64,000 bases of DNA from Beroe ovata. Lineage: Eukaryota; Ctenophora; Nuda; Beroida; Beroidae. Made by a program: the position numbers and the translations under genes. Below the pieces are notes generated by a model that had not been told where the DNA came from, ran no database searches, and saw nothing but the letters and a program-made list of their open reading frames with translations. How positions within the stretch are numbered: position 1 is the stretch's first letter; the number at the start of each line of letters is the position of its first letter. This document shows positions 12,868-22,800 of this stretch, in pieces. The stretch spans positions 43,309 to 107,308 of the forward strand of contig CAMPET010000206.1 in the NCBI GenBank assembly GCA_946803715.1. The letters run 5' to 3'.

Positions 12868-14175
12868 ATGGCGAAGTTGGGTAATGACCGGTCACCGGAT
12901 GCTGATGAGACTAACCTGTACATAACCCAACTTCCTGACGTTTTCTCTGACATCCAGCTACGGGAGCTGTTCAACAGATTCGGACCAATAGTCACTACTA
13001 GAGTTTTAACTGACCAGTGTGAGTGCGCCTTTCCATAAATTCATAGTCCCCTTCGCCCCGATCATTGCCATATGATTCACAAGTATTTGCTTGTTCGCTG
13101 CAATATGTCGAAATTAAGCATCAAAACGAGTATCGACAATTAATTCTCATCGTACAATCTTTTCAGATGGTAAAAGTCTGTGTAAAGGCTTTGTTAAGTT
13201 CACTGAGAGAGCTCACGCAGAACAAGCAATTAGAGAGCTCAATGGCTCTTGCTTATTCAACCCAACTAATCCACTGAGAATAAAGTTTGCTTACAAGACA
13301 GGTTATTTTCAAGAACAAAGCATGATATAATCGAATATGGTTTATTAGATTGTTAAGTGTTTAGTAGCTGCATTTGATCGATCTTTTAAATATTTGGTTC
13401 CTCACCTTTCAGCATCTAATAACCTAACAAGTTCTAGTGATCATGGAGGCAAATTCAATTCACTTGGACCCATTAGGAACAATCGGCAACACAATTCAAG
13501 GTGAATCTTGAATATATTTGGATTGTTCTATCTGCATACTTGCATCAGTCGAGTTTAATATATGGTACCTGTCTAAAATTGGTTGATCTGAAACAACACA
13601 ATGCTCTCGACTAGATATAACCCCATGGGAGGGAGTGTCAATGCTGGCCCGAGCTCTATTCAAGATACGTGTGGGATGATGGCACGGGGTGGGAACAATA
13701 TGTACGGACAGCATTCTCATCAGCCTCAGCAAGTTGAAATACCTGCCCCCTCAGATGAGATGATAGGAAGTTGCTTTCACCAGAAACAAGGTGTGTGAAA
13801 TAATTTCTAGGCTGTTCATTTTGAATTGTTTAATTAGCTTTGAATTGTTCGTCAGCACACGGAACTAGAATAATTGATGTTCTATTTGAAGGCTGGAGTC
13901 TCTATGTGTCCAACTTGCAAGAAGAGAGTGATGAACTGTCAATCTACAAGCTCTTCTCGCCATTTGGACCCATTTCTTCAATCAATCCGATGTTGGACAA
14001 GGCAACTGGTAAATGCAGGGGTTTTGGCTTTGTCAACATGCCCAACTATGACTCTGCATTCGAGGCTGTAAGACTCATGCACGGTGTTGAAGTTGCACCA
14101 GGGAAGAATCTCAATGTCAGTTTCAAAACAAATAAGAGAAATATGCACCCAAATAACTATGAGGGCGTCCCTTGA
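12868..14175 (+). CDS. ELAV-like RNA-binding protein 2, lacking RRM1 (five exons)
   Basis: Exons 12868-13018, 13167-13301, 13413-13500, 13615-13790 and 13856-14175 join in consistent phase to 289 residues. Only two RRMs are present. The first, with NLYITQLPD and CKGFVKF, aligns with ELAV RRM2 (its end resembles the PL.IKFA pattern). The second, with LYVSNLQE and RGFGFVNMP, is ELAV RRM3. The linker is Gly/Asn/Gln-rich. An acceptor (CCATCAG) lies nine bases before the ATG, so a 5' non-coding exon is likely. An N-terminal RRM encoded further upstream cannot be excluded, but none is visible in 11442-12858. It is the only cluster member whose RRMs are split by introns. RNA binding is inferred from the family. 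Confidence 0.82.
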
Positions 14176-16172
14176 ATTACTGTTCTGTCAACTTATAATT
14201 ATTGTATCTATATTTTTCTATATGATATATAATATTTATTGATATTTTGTGCTCAAGAAATCTTCGGTTGCTTTGCTTTATGGATATTATGCTCTTAATA
14301 GATAAAAAGAAATTCTAGTCGTAGAATAAAAATCATATAGTTAAATGCAATGAGAGAACTAAAAGTAAATGTTCATTAAACAAGATGAAGCAGAATCGAA
14401 TGATCTCGTGTTTTTATCTAATTTTATCATTTTATTGTTACAGTATCATATTATATTGTTTTGTATCAGCTCTATAAGTAACTTAAAATTTCAGATTTCA
14501 GGGTAACATTTACATACTATCTTTTATATAAGACGGTTTTCAAAATGATATAGTTGTTATCGTTTTCTGGGGTATCAAAAGTTTAATTACCCTTCTACAG
14601 AAGTACAGACTCAAAGACTTTCTTAATATGCCAAAAGTGTGAACGTGAGAATATTAGATTAGAGGTTTAAGGTGAGCTCAGGCAAGCTTCTTGTATATTC
14701 AATGAGCGTGCACAAAATTTCTAGAAAATCAACTTTGTGTTTTTATAGAATTTGGAGAAACTTAAGATATGTATAAATAAAGTTATCAATTAAACATCAT
14801 ATACATTATACATAGTGTTTGCTGATATTTATGATTATGGACTATGATTAATATGTATGATTATAAATTGTTAATGAATAAATGCCATTTAATTTTGACA
14901 ATTGGTGAGCTAACAAGCTTATTGTCCCTCACAGTTTTACCGCCTACATTTTACCGCAAAGATGAAAGCGTTTTATATCTTACCAGACATTAAGGCATAC
15001 GATTCAGTTGTGGGTGACAAAGCTTGAGTTTGTTCTATAATCGATAAGGATGTAAATGTAAACAATGTTCATCATAACTGTTGCTGTCCAAGCAACACAA
15101 TACAATATAACCTAGTGCTTTGAAGCTATGAACTTTCTAGTTTAGAGTGATTTATGTAGAAGGTGTTATAAAATGATTAGGCAAAAGTTGAGCAGGGGTT
15201 TGAATAATCTTATTCCCAGTTCGAGAATATCAAGGAAATATTTTAATTATGTTTTGTAATTTCAAATTTTCATCTTTGGTTACTAATTATAGGTAGTATA
15301 GTATACTTTGTTTTTTGGTTTGATCAATGAACATTGCTTGAATCATATCAATACAAAAGCAAGGTGTCGCTAAATGGTTGAGTGCTAGTACAATAATACA
15401 ATGTCTATTCAAATTGTTAACCATCGAACTATGATATTTATTGTACTGTAGGTTTTATTAAGCATATTATATGTGTAGGTTTTATAATTTAAAACTTTAA
15501 ATTAAGATCCTGGTAATTTTATGAGTATTTTATTGTGATATATTATTCATAATAATATATGATATGTTGTTTATGTAATGTGATCCGAATCTTCCTTACT
15601 GATGGATAATTTATTTGTTGCTTATATATTATATTTTTTCAAATATGATTCATTTTGAGACACTGTGTTTTACTCAATAGGTAACTTTTGTCTTATTAAT
15701 TCACTAGCTAACTGTTGATAGCTTGTTTCATGTTTTATGATAAACCTTATTTCATCATATGAAGTAATCTTTCAGATACTTATAATCCAATTATCTATTT
15801 TATATATTTTCATTTCCTTCTCTTGGTATACCTATTCATCACCCGATCAAATTCAAAAGACAGGGTTCATGCAGGAAGATTTCGTCTTTCACAATGAAAC
15901 AATAAGCTTGTTTCTCAAGAGAAAAACATGCAACACCAGAAGGTGGAGATCCCCCATTACCTATCATTTTCATGCTTCCAGCACTTCAAATTTGATATGT
16001 TTCATATCAAATCACACCATACGTTCATATTCAATAATCGAAAATCATTCTATTTATGTTATATCCCTCTCTTTCCTCTTGATATCAACATCTTAGAATA
16101 ATGAAGATAACATATATCTTCCTAGTTTTATCTCAAAAACTTATTTTTATTTCCAATATCTTAGCAATAATA
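14176..16172. other. Long AT-rich spacer between ELAV-like genes 2 and 3
   Basis: About 2 kb of AT-rich sequence with AATAAA-type signals near 14324 and 14876. The 119-codon frame at 15737-16096 is AT-driven, has no recognisable domain and lies just upstream of the next gene. It may be 5' UTR or intron. Confidence 0.5.
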
Positions 16173-17528
16173 ATGATGAACCTGCCATTCCCTAAGACTG
16201 CAGACAATAAAGTTCTTCATATTACAAATATAACGCACAGTGCGAGTGATGTGGATCTAGCTGACCTCTTTAGTGTTGCTGGTGATGTAGCAAGATCAAC
16301 TGTTGTGTTATCAGGCTTCCCTTACCATGGCTTTGTTGAGTATTTCCGACCTGAAGACGCCAGAAGAGCACTCATGTTTAATGGGAAGTTTTTTGGACCC
16401 TCCAAAATCTCTGTGGGCTATTCAACACAGCCTTTCCCCTCTCCAACGCCCCTTCTTGGAAATGCTCCATTGCTAATGCCTGGCAGTAAGATGTTACGGA
16501 CTACAAGGACTGAGCAAGAGAGACCATATCCCGGCAATGATGCCCATTCTTTGTCTCAACTCCAAGGTTCTCATAATGGCAACACTTACGGACAAACAGT
16601 TCAGCTGAACAAGCCTCGACCTGTGAATATGAATGGCCCAGGCTTTGATGTTTTCCTGTCTAATATACCAGTTGATCTGAAGGAACATAATCTTCATCAG
16701 ATATTCTCAGAGTTTGGTTCAGTTGTTGATGTGGACATTGTCCTTGATTCTTCAAATTTGTCCACAGGGAGAGGGAAGATCCAATTTTCATCCTATGAAT
16801 CTGCTCTCAATGCTGCTAATTCAATGGATGGAAAACAGTTGGGTCATACAAATCTGAGACTTGGTTGCTATGTCCAGCCTCAAAATGAAAGCACAGCAGC
16901 GGCAAAGTCAGCCACCATGCCAGTTAGAGATCTCAGACAGAGTATAACATCCAATCATATTCGTCATCATCCTTACAGTATGCCCCCTCCTCAACCGATA
17001 CAACAGAATAATATGATGCCCCCACCACAAACTATGATACCCAATCAGCCTATGCATCAACACTTTGACCCTCCAAATATGGCTAGTTCCAACTTTGGCG
17101 TCCCTCCTGCAGGTCCTAATATGAACATGGTCGGAACATCGCTTGGACAGCAGTCTTCGTTCAATGTACATGGTGGATCTTCCCATAACCTCACTCCCTC
17201 CCCAAATGCTCCAGTAGTTCAACAGCAACCAGCTGCAGTGTACGTAAGTAATCTGCCAGAGACTTCCTGTAAAAACTGTCTTCTTTACCAGCTCTTTGCT
17301 CCCTATGGTGCGATTTCTTCTGTTAAACCAATGGATCAGCGAGGACCACCAGAAGATAAGGATGGACAGAAGAAAACGTGGTTCGGTTTTATTAACTTCA
17401 AAGATATAAATCAAGCAAACATCGCTATATTAACCCTTGATAAGAGTTCTTTAGATGGAAACGTTCTGAAAGTCGCTTTGAAGACTGAAAAACCGAATTT
17501 AAGGAATAACTTCATACAAAAACAATAA
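16173..17528 (+). CDS. ELAV-like RNA-binding protein 3, divergent (three RRMs, intronless)
   Basis: Single-exon coding region. The open frame extends up to an ATG at 16101, but a CTTAG acceptor lies just before the ATG pair at 16173, where homology-like sequence begins, so I start there. RRM1 (VLHITNITH, HGFVEYF) and RRM2 (VFLSNIPV, RGKIQFSS) are divergent; RNP1 of RRM2 lacks the first usual aromatic. RRM3 (VYVSNLPE, WFGFINFK) is well kept and close to that of gene 4 (SCKNCLLYQLFAPYGAI against CKSCLLYQLFSPYGAI). The linker is Pro/Gln/Met-rich. The TAA stop overlaps an AATAAA hexamer (17524-17529), which may serve as the poly(A) signal. Confidence 0.85.
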   Translation: MMNLPFPKTADNKVLHITNITHSASDVDLADLFSVAGDVARSTVVLSGFPYHGFVEYFRPEDARRALMFNGKFFGPSKISVGYSTQPFPSPTPLLGNAPLLMPGSKMLRTTRTEQERPYPGNDAHSLSQLQGSHNGNTYGQTVQLNKPRPVNMNGPGFDVFLSNIPVDLKEHNLHQIFSEFGSVVDVDIVLDSSNLSTGRGKIQFSSYESALNAANSMDGKQLGHTNLRLGCYVQPQNESTAAAKSATMPVRDLRQSITSNHIRHHPYSMPPPQPIQQNNMMPPPQTMIPNQPMHQHFDPPNMASSNFGVPPAGPNMNMVGTSLGQQSSFNVHGGSSHNLTPSPNAPVVQQQPAAVYVSNLPETSCKNCLLYQLFAPYGAISSVKPMDQRGPPEDKDGQKKTWFGFINFKDINQANIAILTLDKSSLDGNVLKVALKTEKPNLRNNFIQKQ

Positions 17529-18000
17529 AATTATTTATCAGATGTTTTATAAATTACTGTACAATTGAATGTTCTACTGCATGGCATATTGAACTGCCTA
17601 ATTGGTGCCTTATTTCTGATTGGTATTGTCTCAGTTTCAAAAATAGATCCATTCACCACTCGTCTCTTTATTCTGAACTTGACCATTCCAAAAACATGAT
17701 TGTGTTGGTGGTAAAGGTGAGTGTATAAACTGTAAATTCTGCGTCATTGATTAGTTAATTGCTATGCTTATATGATGCTGTAGACCCTTTTATCTTTTGA
17801 ATTTCATTGTGGTTTATTTTCACAAGTCAAAACCGTTTTTACTGTAACGACTGATTTATTGGATTCTATCTGATGTTGTTTATTTAAGATTTACAGGCTG
17901 ATTTCCACTGCACCTTCCTTTCAATATTTATTGTAACATTCGTTGGTTTATTGATATTTTACCATTTTTGATCGATTTATTTTTGCAGAATACTTGCAAT

Positions 18001-19203
18001 ATGGCAGAGCATTTGACTATTGAGCAGCGGAAGAAATTAATGATCAATTATCTTCCTCAATCTGTCGATGCTGAAGGCCTTCGACACATGTTTATGCAAT
18101 ATGGAGATGTTGCAAATGCACACATTGTCAAGAACACACAAACGAATGAATCAAAGGGATATGGATTCATCACCTATCACGATTGTGAATCATCAGCAAA
18201 GGCAATCCAGTCTCTCAATGGCAAACAAATGGAGGATAAGCGTCTACGAGTTGCTTACACCACACCAATTGATGATAACCTCAGAACTACAGGTAGCGCA
18301 GCAACATCCGATGACGTCAATGTCTACATTGCAAATATGCCTAAGACATGGGATGAAAAAGAGCTTTCTTCTAGATTCAAAGAATTTGGGCCACTGAAGC
18401 ATTGCAAGATTCTTAGGGATGGATCTGGTGTGAGTAGAGGAGCAGGCTTTGTCCGTTATGAGAACTCTAAAATGGCTGCAGCTGCAATATTGAATATGGA
18501 TGATCGATGTCCAGACGGTGCAACAGTCCCGCTTGTCGTCAAGATTGCAGATGGCAAGAAGAAAGACCGTTCTGCTCCCATTTCCGCAACGCCAGCTGCT
18601 GGTAATCACAGTGGTCTGCCAGGCTTGGTCCTGAATCATAGTGCAGCAACTGCCAACGCATTGCAATCAATGGGAGCTCCTTCTCACAACATTTCACACA
18701 CGTCTGCCCATCGTTTTAGTCCATACACCAAACCAGCTTCACACGGTTCTTCTAGCACATATACACATCCTGGTGCATACCCCCCTGTTGGTTCTAATGT
18801 TTACAACACTCCTAGTAACAATGCTGTCCTATCTCAATCATCTACACCTGTACCAGGCTACCAGCCACCCATACACCACCAACAGTCTCATCATGCACAT
18901 CACATGATGCCTGGCTTCACCCCTCCACCCGCAAAAGCCCAGTATTACTGCATCTACATTGGCAATCTTCCTGAGACTACATGCAAGAGCTGTCTTCTGT
19001 ATCAACTCTTTTCTCCCTATGGCGCAATCGCTAATGTCAAACCCATGACTAATGTGAATCCCGAGGCTGGTACTGACCACTGGTTTGCCTTTGTCAACTT
19101 CAAAAACTATTCTGATGCGGTCTCAGCTATACAGGCTCTCAATGGTTCATCCCTCAATGGTAGATCTCTCAAAGTTGATTTCAAAACCGAGAAAAAGAAA
19201 TGA
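18001..19203 (+). CDS. ELAV-like RNA-binding protein 4 (three RRMs, intronless)
   Basis: Closest to canonical ELAV/Hu. RRM1 has LMINYLPQ and KGYGFITY, RRM2 has VYIANMPK and RGAGFVRY, and RRM3 has IYIGNLPE and WFAFVNF. A His/Pro/Ser/Tyr-rich hinge sits before RRM3. The coding exon starts after TTTTGCAG at about 17989. An upstream exon ending at 17715 (GTAAAG/GTGAGT) carries an ATG at 17695 whose frame stays open across the splice, so an alternative start adding MIVLVVKNTCN is possible. Expected role: nuclear/cytoplasmic binding of U-rich RNA. Confidence 0.92.
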   Translation: MAEHLTIEQRKKLMINYLPQSVDAEGLRHMFMQYGDVANAHIVKNTQTNESKGYGFITYHDCESSAKAIQSLNGKQMEDKRLRVAYTTPIDDNLRTTGSAATSDDVNVYIANMPKTWDEKELSSRFKEFGPLKHCKILRDGSGVSRGAGFVRYENSKMAAAAILNMDDRCPDGATVPLVVKIADGKKKDRSAPISATPAAGNHSGLPGLVLNHSAATANALQSMGAPSHNISHTSAHRFSPYTKPASHGSSSTYTHPGAYPPVGSNVYNTPSNNAVLSQSSTPVPGYQPPIHHQQSHHAHHMMPGFTPPPAKAQYYCIYIGNLPETTCKSCLLYQLFSPYGAIANVKPMTNVNPEAGTDHWFAFVNFKNYSDAVSAIQALNGSSLNGRSLKVDFKTEKKK

Positions 19204-19844
19204 TTACGGCCTTATATTATGCTCACTGTTCAGTGAATATTGCTCACTGTTTACCAATAGTCTTTTCCTTTAGATGTCTCCTATTTGGAGTTGATCGTTG
19301 TCTCATGAAATACTTTTCATATCATTCCTCTGTTGCTTTCAGTGTGAATATTCCTGTGCTTTCATTGTACTTTGTGTATTACCCATTTCTTTTACAATCA
19401 GCAGTAAATAAGAGAATCTTTCAAGTAAGTGCTCATTATTTATGGTCTTTCATCAGTCAATCCGTTCTATTATGGATTTTCTTTCCATTATAGATTTACG
19501 TTCAATTATAGACTTTTGACGATTTGCTTGTAACAGTCATTCGATTACACTTAATCATTTGAACTCAAAATTTAGCTTGCATTTTTATGTATACAGTGTT
19601 ATTATACTAAAGTACTTATTTGACCTTCTATGATTCTTGCTGTTCGATGGTAAAATTCTGGCTACCTATCACTATTACTGATTTGCTTTCTTCCTTTGTG
19701 TCAAATTTCAAATTGAGTTTCTATTTTTGACAACACTCACTTAAATTTTTTAGGATTCATTGGGTTAGTTTTCTTTTTGAAGTTATTGTTGCTTAAAAGT
19801 CACTGATTTCCCTATCAACGTTCAGGCATGCAACATGGTATAAC
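19204..19844. other. Spacer with probable 5' UTR intron of the next gene
   Basis: Pyrimidine-rich, AT-rich sequence. A TTCAG acceptor at about 19825 lies 20 bases before the next start codon. No gene is seen. Confidence 0.5.
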
Positions 19845-22800
19845 ATGATGGAAGACAGAGACCAGGGAAATGGTGGGGAGGAAGGTTACTTTGCCAAGTG
19901 TTATGGAGTCTTACCTCTTTGCCTAAAGACTGATGCAACTCCACACTTTCACTGTCCTATGTCCGTGAAATGTTCATTTGTTTCATTCGATGACACTTCC
20001 GTCAAATCTCACATTGAACAGTGCTCTATTAAGCCTGCTACCATTCCTGAAGAATCATATCTGATTTGTTCCAAAGTTCAAGCTTTTTGTGTTGCTGGTC
20101 AGGACAACGTGAAGAAGTCATCAGGTCAGAAGCATTATCATTGTGCCGGGTATCCAGAATGTATGTATGTCAACAGCAGGTTAAATGCTCTGAAAGGACA
20201 CATATTCACTTGTGAAAAGTTAGCGAAACGTCTAGACTTGTATCCTGTATGCACTGAGCTCGCATGTCGGCACCAGTATGATGAAACAAAGTTCCATTTT
20301 CATTGTGAGAATTGTGAGTGGACTACCGAGGATATAGCTGACATTGAGCAACACCGAGTCGATTGCTACATTCTCTCACAGTCCAGAAGGAATGCTGGAG
20401 ATGCAGGAGAGTCTGATGTTCAGTCAGAACAAGACCAGGAATGTGGGGTTATCGTTGCACTGGTCTCTAATGAGGATGACTCAGTTGTTATAAACCTTCA
20501 GACGTGTTCAAAGAAGCAGTGCTTGAAAAAGATTGATATCAATAAGGCTGTTCAAGAACACTATCATTGTCCAGCTTGTGAATTTTGTGCTGTGGCAAGA
20601 GAAGAAATAATGGATCATTTCAATCACATTCACTGCAACGAAACAACAACGGAAATATTTATTCCAGAATGTTATGCTTTAGAGTTTTCATGTTGTGCCG
20701 AGAAGCGGGTAGAAAAGAACAAGACTATCATGGCCCCTGTTTTGCATTATCACTGTCCTCAGTGTAAGGAATTCAGTGATTGCTCGCTCAACATTGTAAA
20801 GGAGCATTATGCACACTGTAGTTTCGGTGATAGTACAGATGGAATTCATCAGAAAAGCAAGAGACAGAAGTTGAACTTAGTACAGCTGTTCAATCCTCAG
20901 GAAGAAGTCATAACAGAAATCGTCAATCCCTCCCACAGAATCAATGCTGCCAATGTCAGAAAGGCAGAGATTATTGAAGACAGCGATCCATTCAATCACG
21001 ATATAATTGAGTGTGTTCAATCATGGAAAGGGTGTTCTGTCAACAGAGGAATAGGCTCGCAACATTATCACTGCCCGTATTGCACGTGGTCTAGTTCTCT
21101 CCTTGTGAACATTCAGGCGCACATGCCAGGGTGTTTGGAAAAACTTTCATCTAGAGTCGAGCTCGGACAGTCTCTGGTTGATCCAAACGAAATTGAAGAT
21201 TGCGATTCCTTGATAGAGTACCCTATTATCAACTTCCAGACCAAAGAATACATCAATATCATACCTTGTTTCAGACAGGGTGGTGGCTGTGTCAAGACAT
21301 TTGGTCCAACACGAATTCACTGGCATTGTCCAATATGCACTTTGTCAGGGACAAAAGCTGCAATGATGAAACATTTCAGTGCCTGCTCCACTGCCTGGGA
21401 TGCTCAGTCAAAGAACCCACTCCCTGTGCAAACCAGGAAACAGATGCATCCTGATGCAATGAGGCATTCTGACTCTGAAGATTCAGAAATAGAATTTCTG
21501 AAAGATGTCGAAACACCAGAATCACTGACAAATGTTGTTAAGTGCTATAAAAAGCTCCCAATCTGCTCGGTTGATGATTTCCCTGGTCGACCAGTTCACT
21601 ATCACTGTGGAGTTTGTGGGAAGCCAGACATGAATCAAAAACAACTCGAACATCATCAGGTTTACTCCTGTCTCACCTCCCGTGCCAATGCTTTGAAACA
21701 TAACAGAGACCCCAATGAAGATAGGTTCAAAAACCCTCCTACGGTGATTTCATGTCGGCACCGTGAGGCATCTTGTATTGTATCAGATTCAAAACGCATC
21801 ACTCATTTCCATTGTTCAGTTTGTACTTATGTCAGTTATAGGAAAGATCGCGCCGAGAAGCATGTTCAAAAGTCTCACATTGAATTCAAGCAATTCCCTG
21901 CCGAATCACCTGACAAAACACCTGCAACACCAGCCGTTTTTAAACCCAATATCTCGAATATGTCCGGTGCTAGTTGTGAAGATCCTGTCAATGATTTCAT
22001 GGAGAGATGTGAGGAAGATATCCGTAATTGTAAAATGAACAGGAAAGTTGATAACCGAAGGAAAGCTCATTGGCATTGTACCAGGTGCGATTTCGTTGAT
22101 TACAAGCGATACAGAATCAGGTGTCATATACTAAAGAATCATGTGGATGAAATGGATGGTTCAGTGACTCAAATTAAGCAGAGTTCTGATAAGGGAAATG
22201 TTGAATCTGTTGTCAATGTCATTGATGGAGGCAGCACGGATGATGAAGAAGACGATATTCATGGAATATTCTCATGTGTTGACGTATCTGGCTCATGTAG
22301 CAAGTCAAAAAAGAAGGGTCATGTCAAAAAGCATTGGCACTGCTCTCTATGCAATTACACTGCAGCTTCCAGGAGCAAGGCATTCCCACACTATGTCAAA
22401 TGCCTCAGTAGAGGTAGGAAGAATTGTGCCAATGTTCCTGACCATCGGAGGGCTAAATCAAAGAAGGACGATATGGTCATGTTTGAGATTCCTTCCGGTG
22501 GCACACTAGAAAATTCCCCGCTCATTTACTGTGCAAAGACTGTATATCAGTGCGTTTATCCGCTCAACACTCGGATTGACGATCATGGACAAGGTCAGCA
22601 CTGGCATTGTCCAATGTGTGATAAGGTTGGATTCATTGAATATGAGGGTTTGAAGCATTATGTTCATTGCTCCAACTTCATTGAGTATCATGTCAAGTCT
22701 CAGATGCCGGAGGCTGTAATTGATATCGATATAATGCATTGTACAAAGGAGTATCTTGACTGTGCACCAAACAGGAAGGTTGAGGATAAGAAACCCTCTC

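Noticed and set aside
15737-16096. 119-codon frame just upstream of ELAV-like gene 3
   Set aside because: Composition follows AT bias; no recognisable domain; probably UTR or intron.
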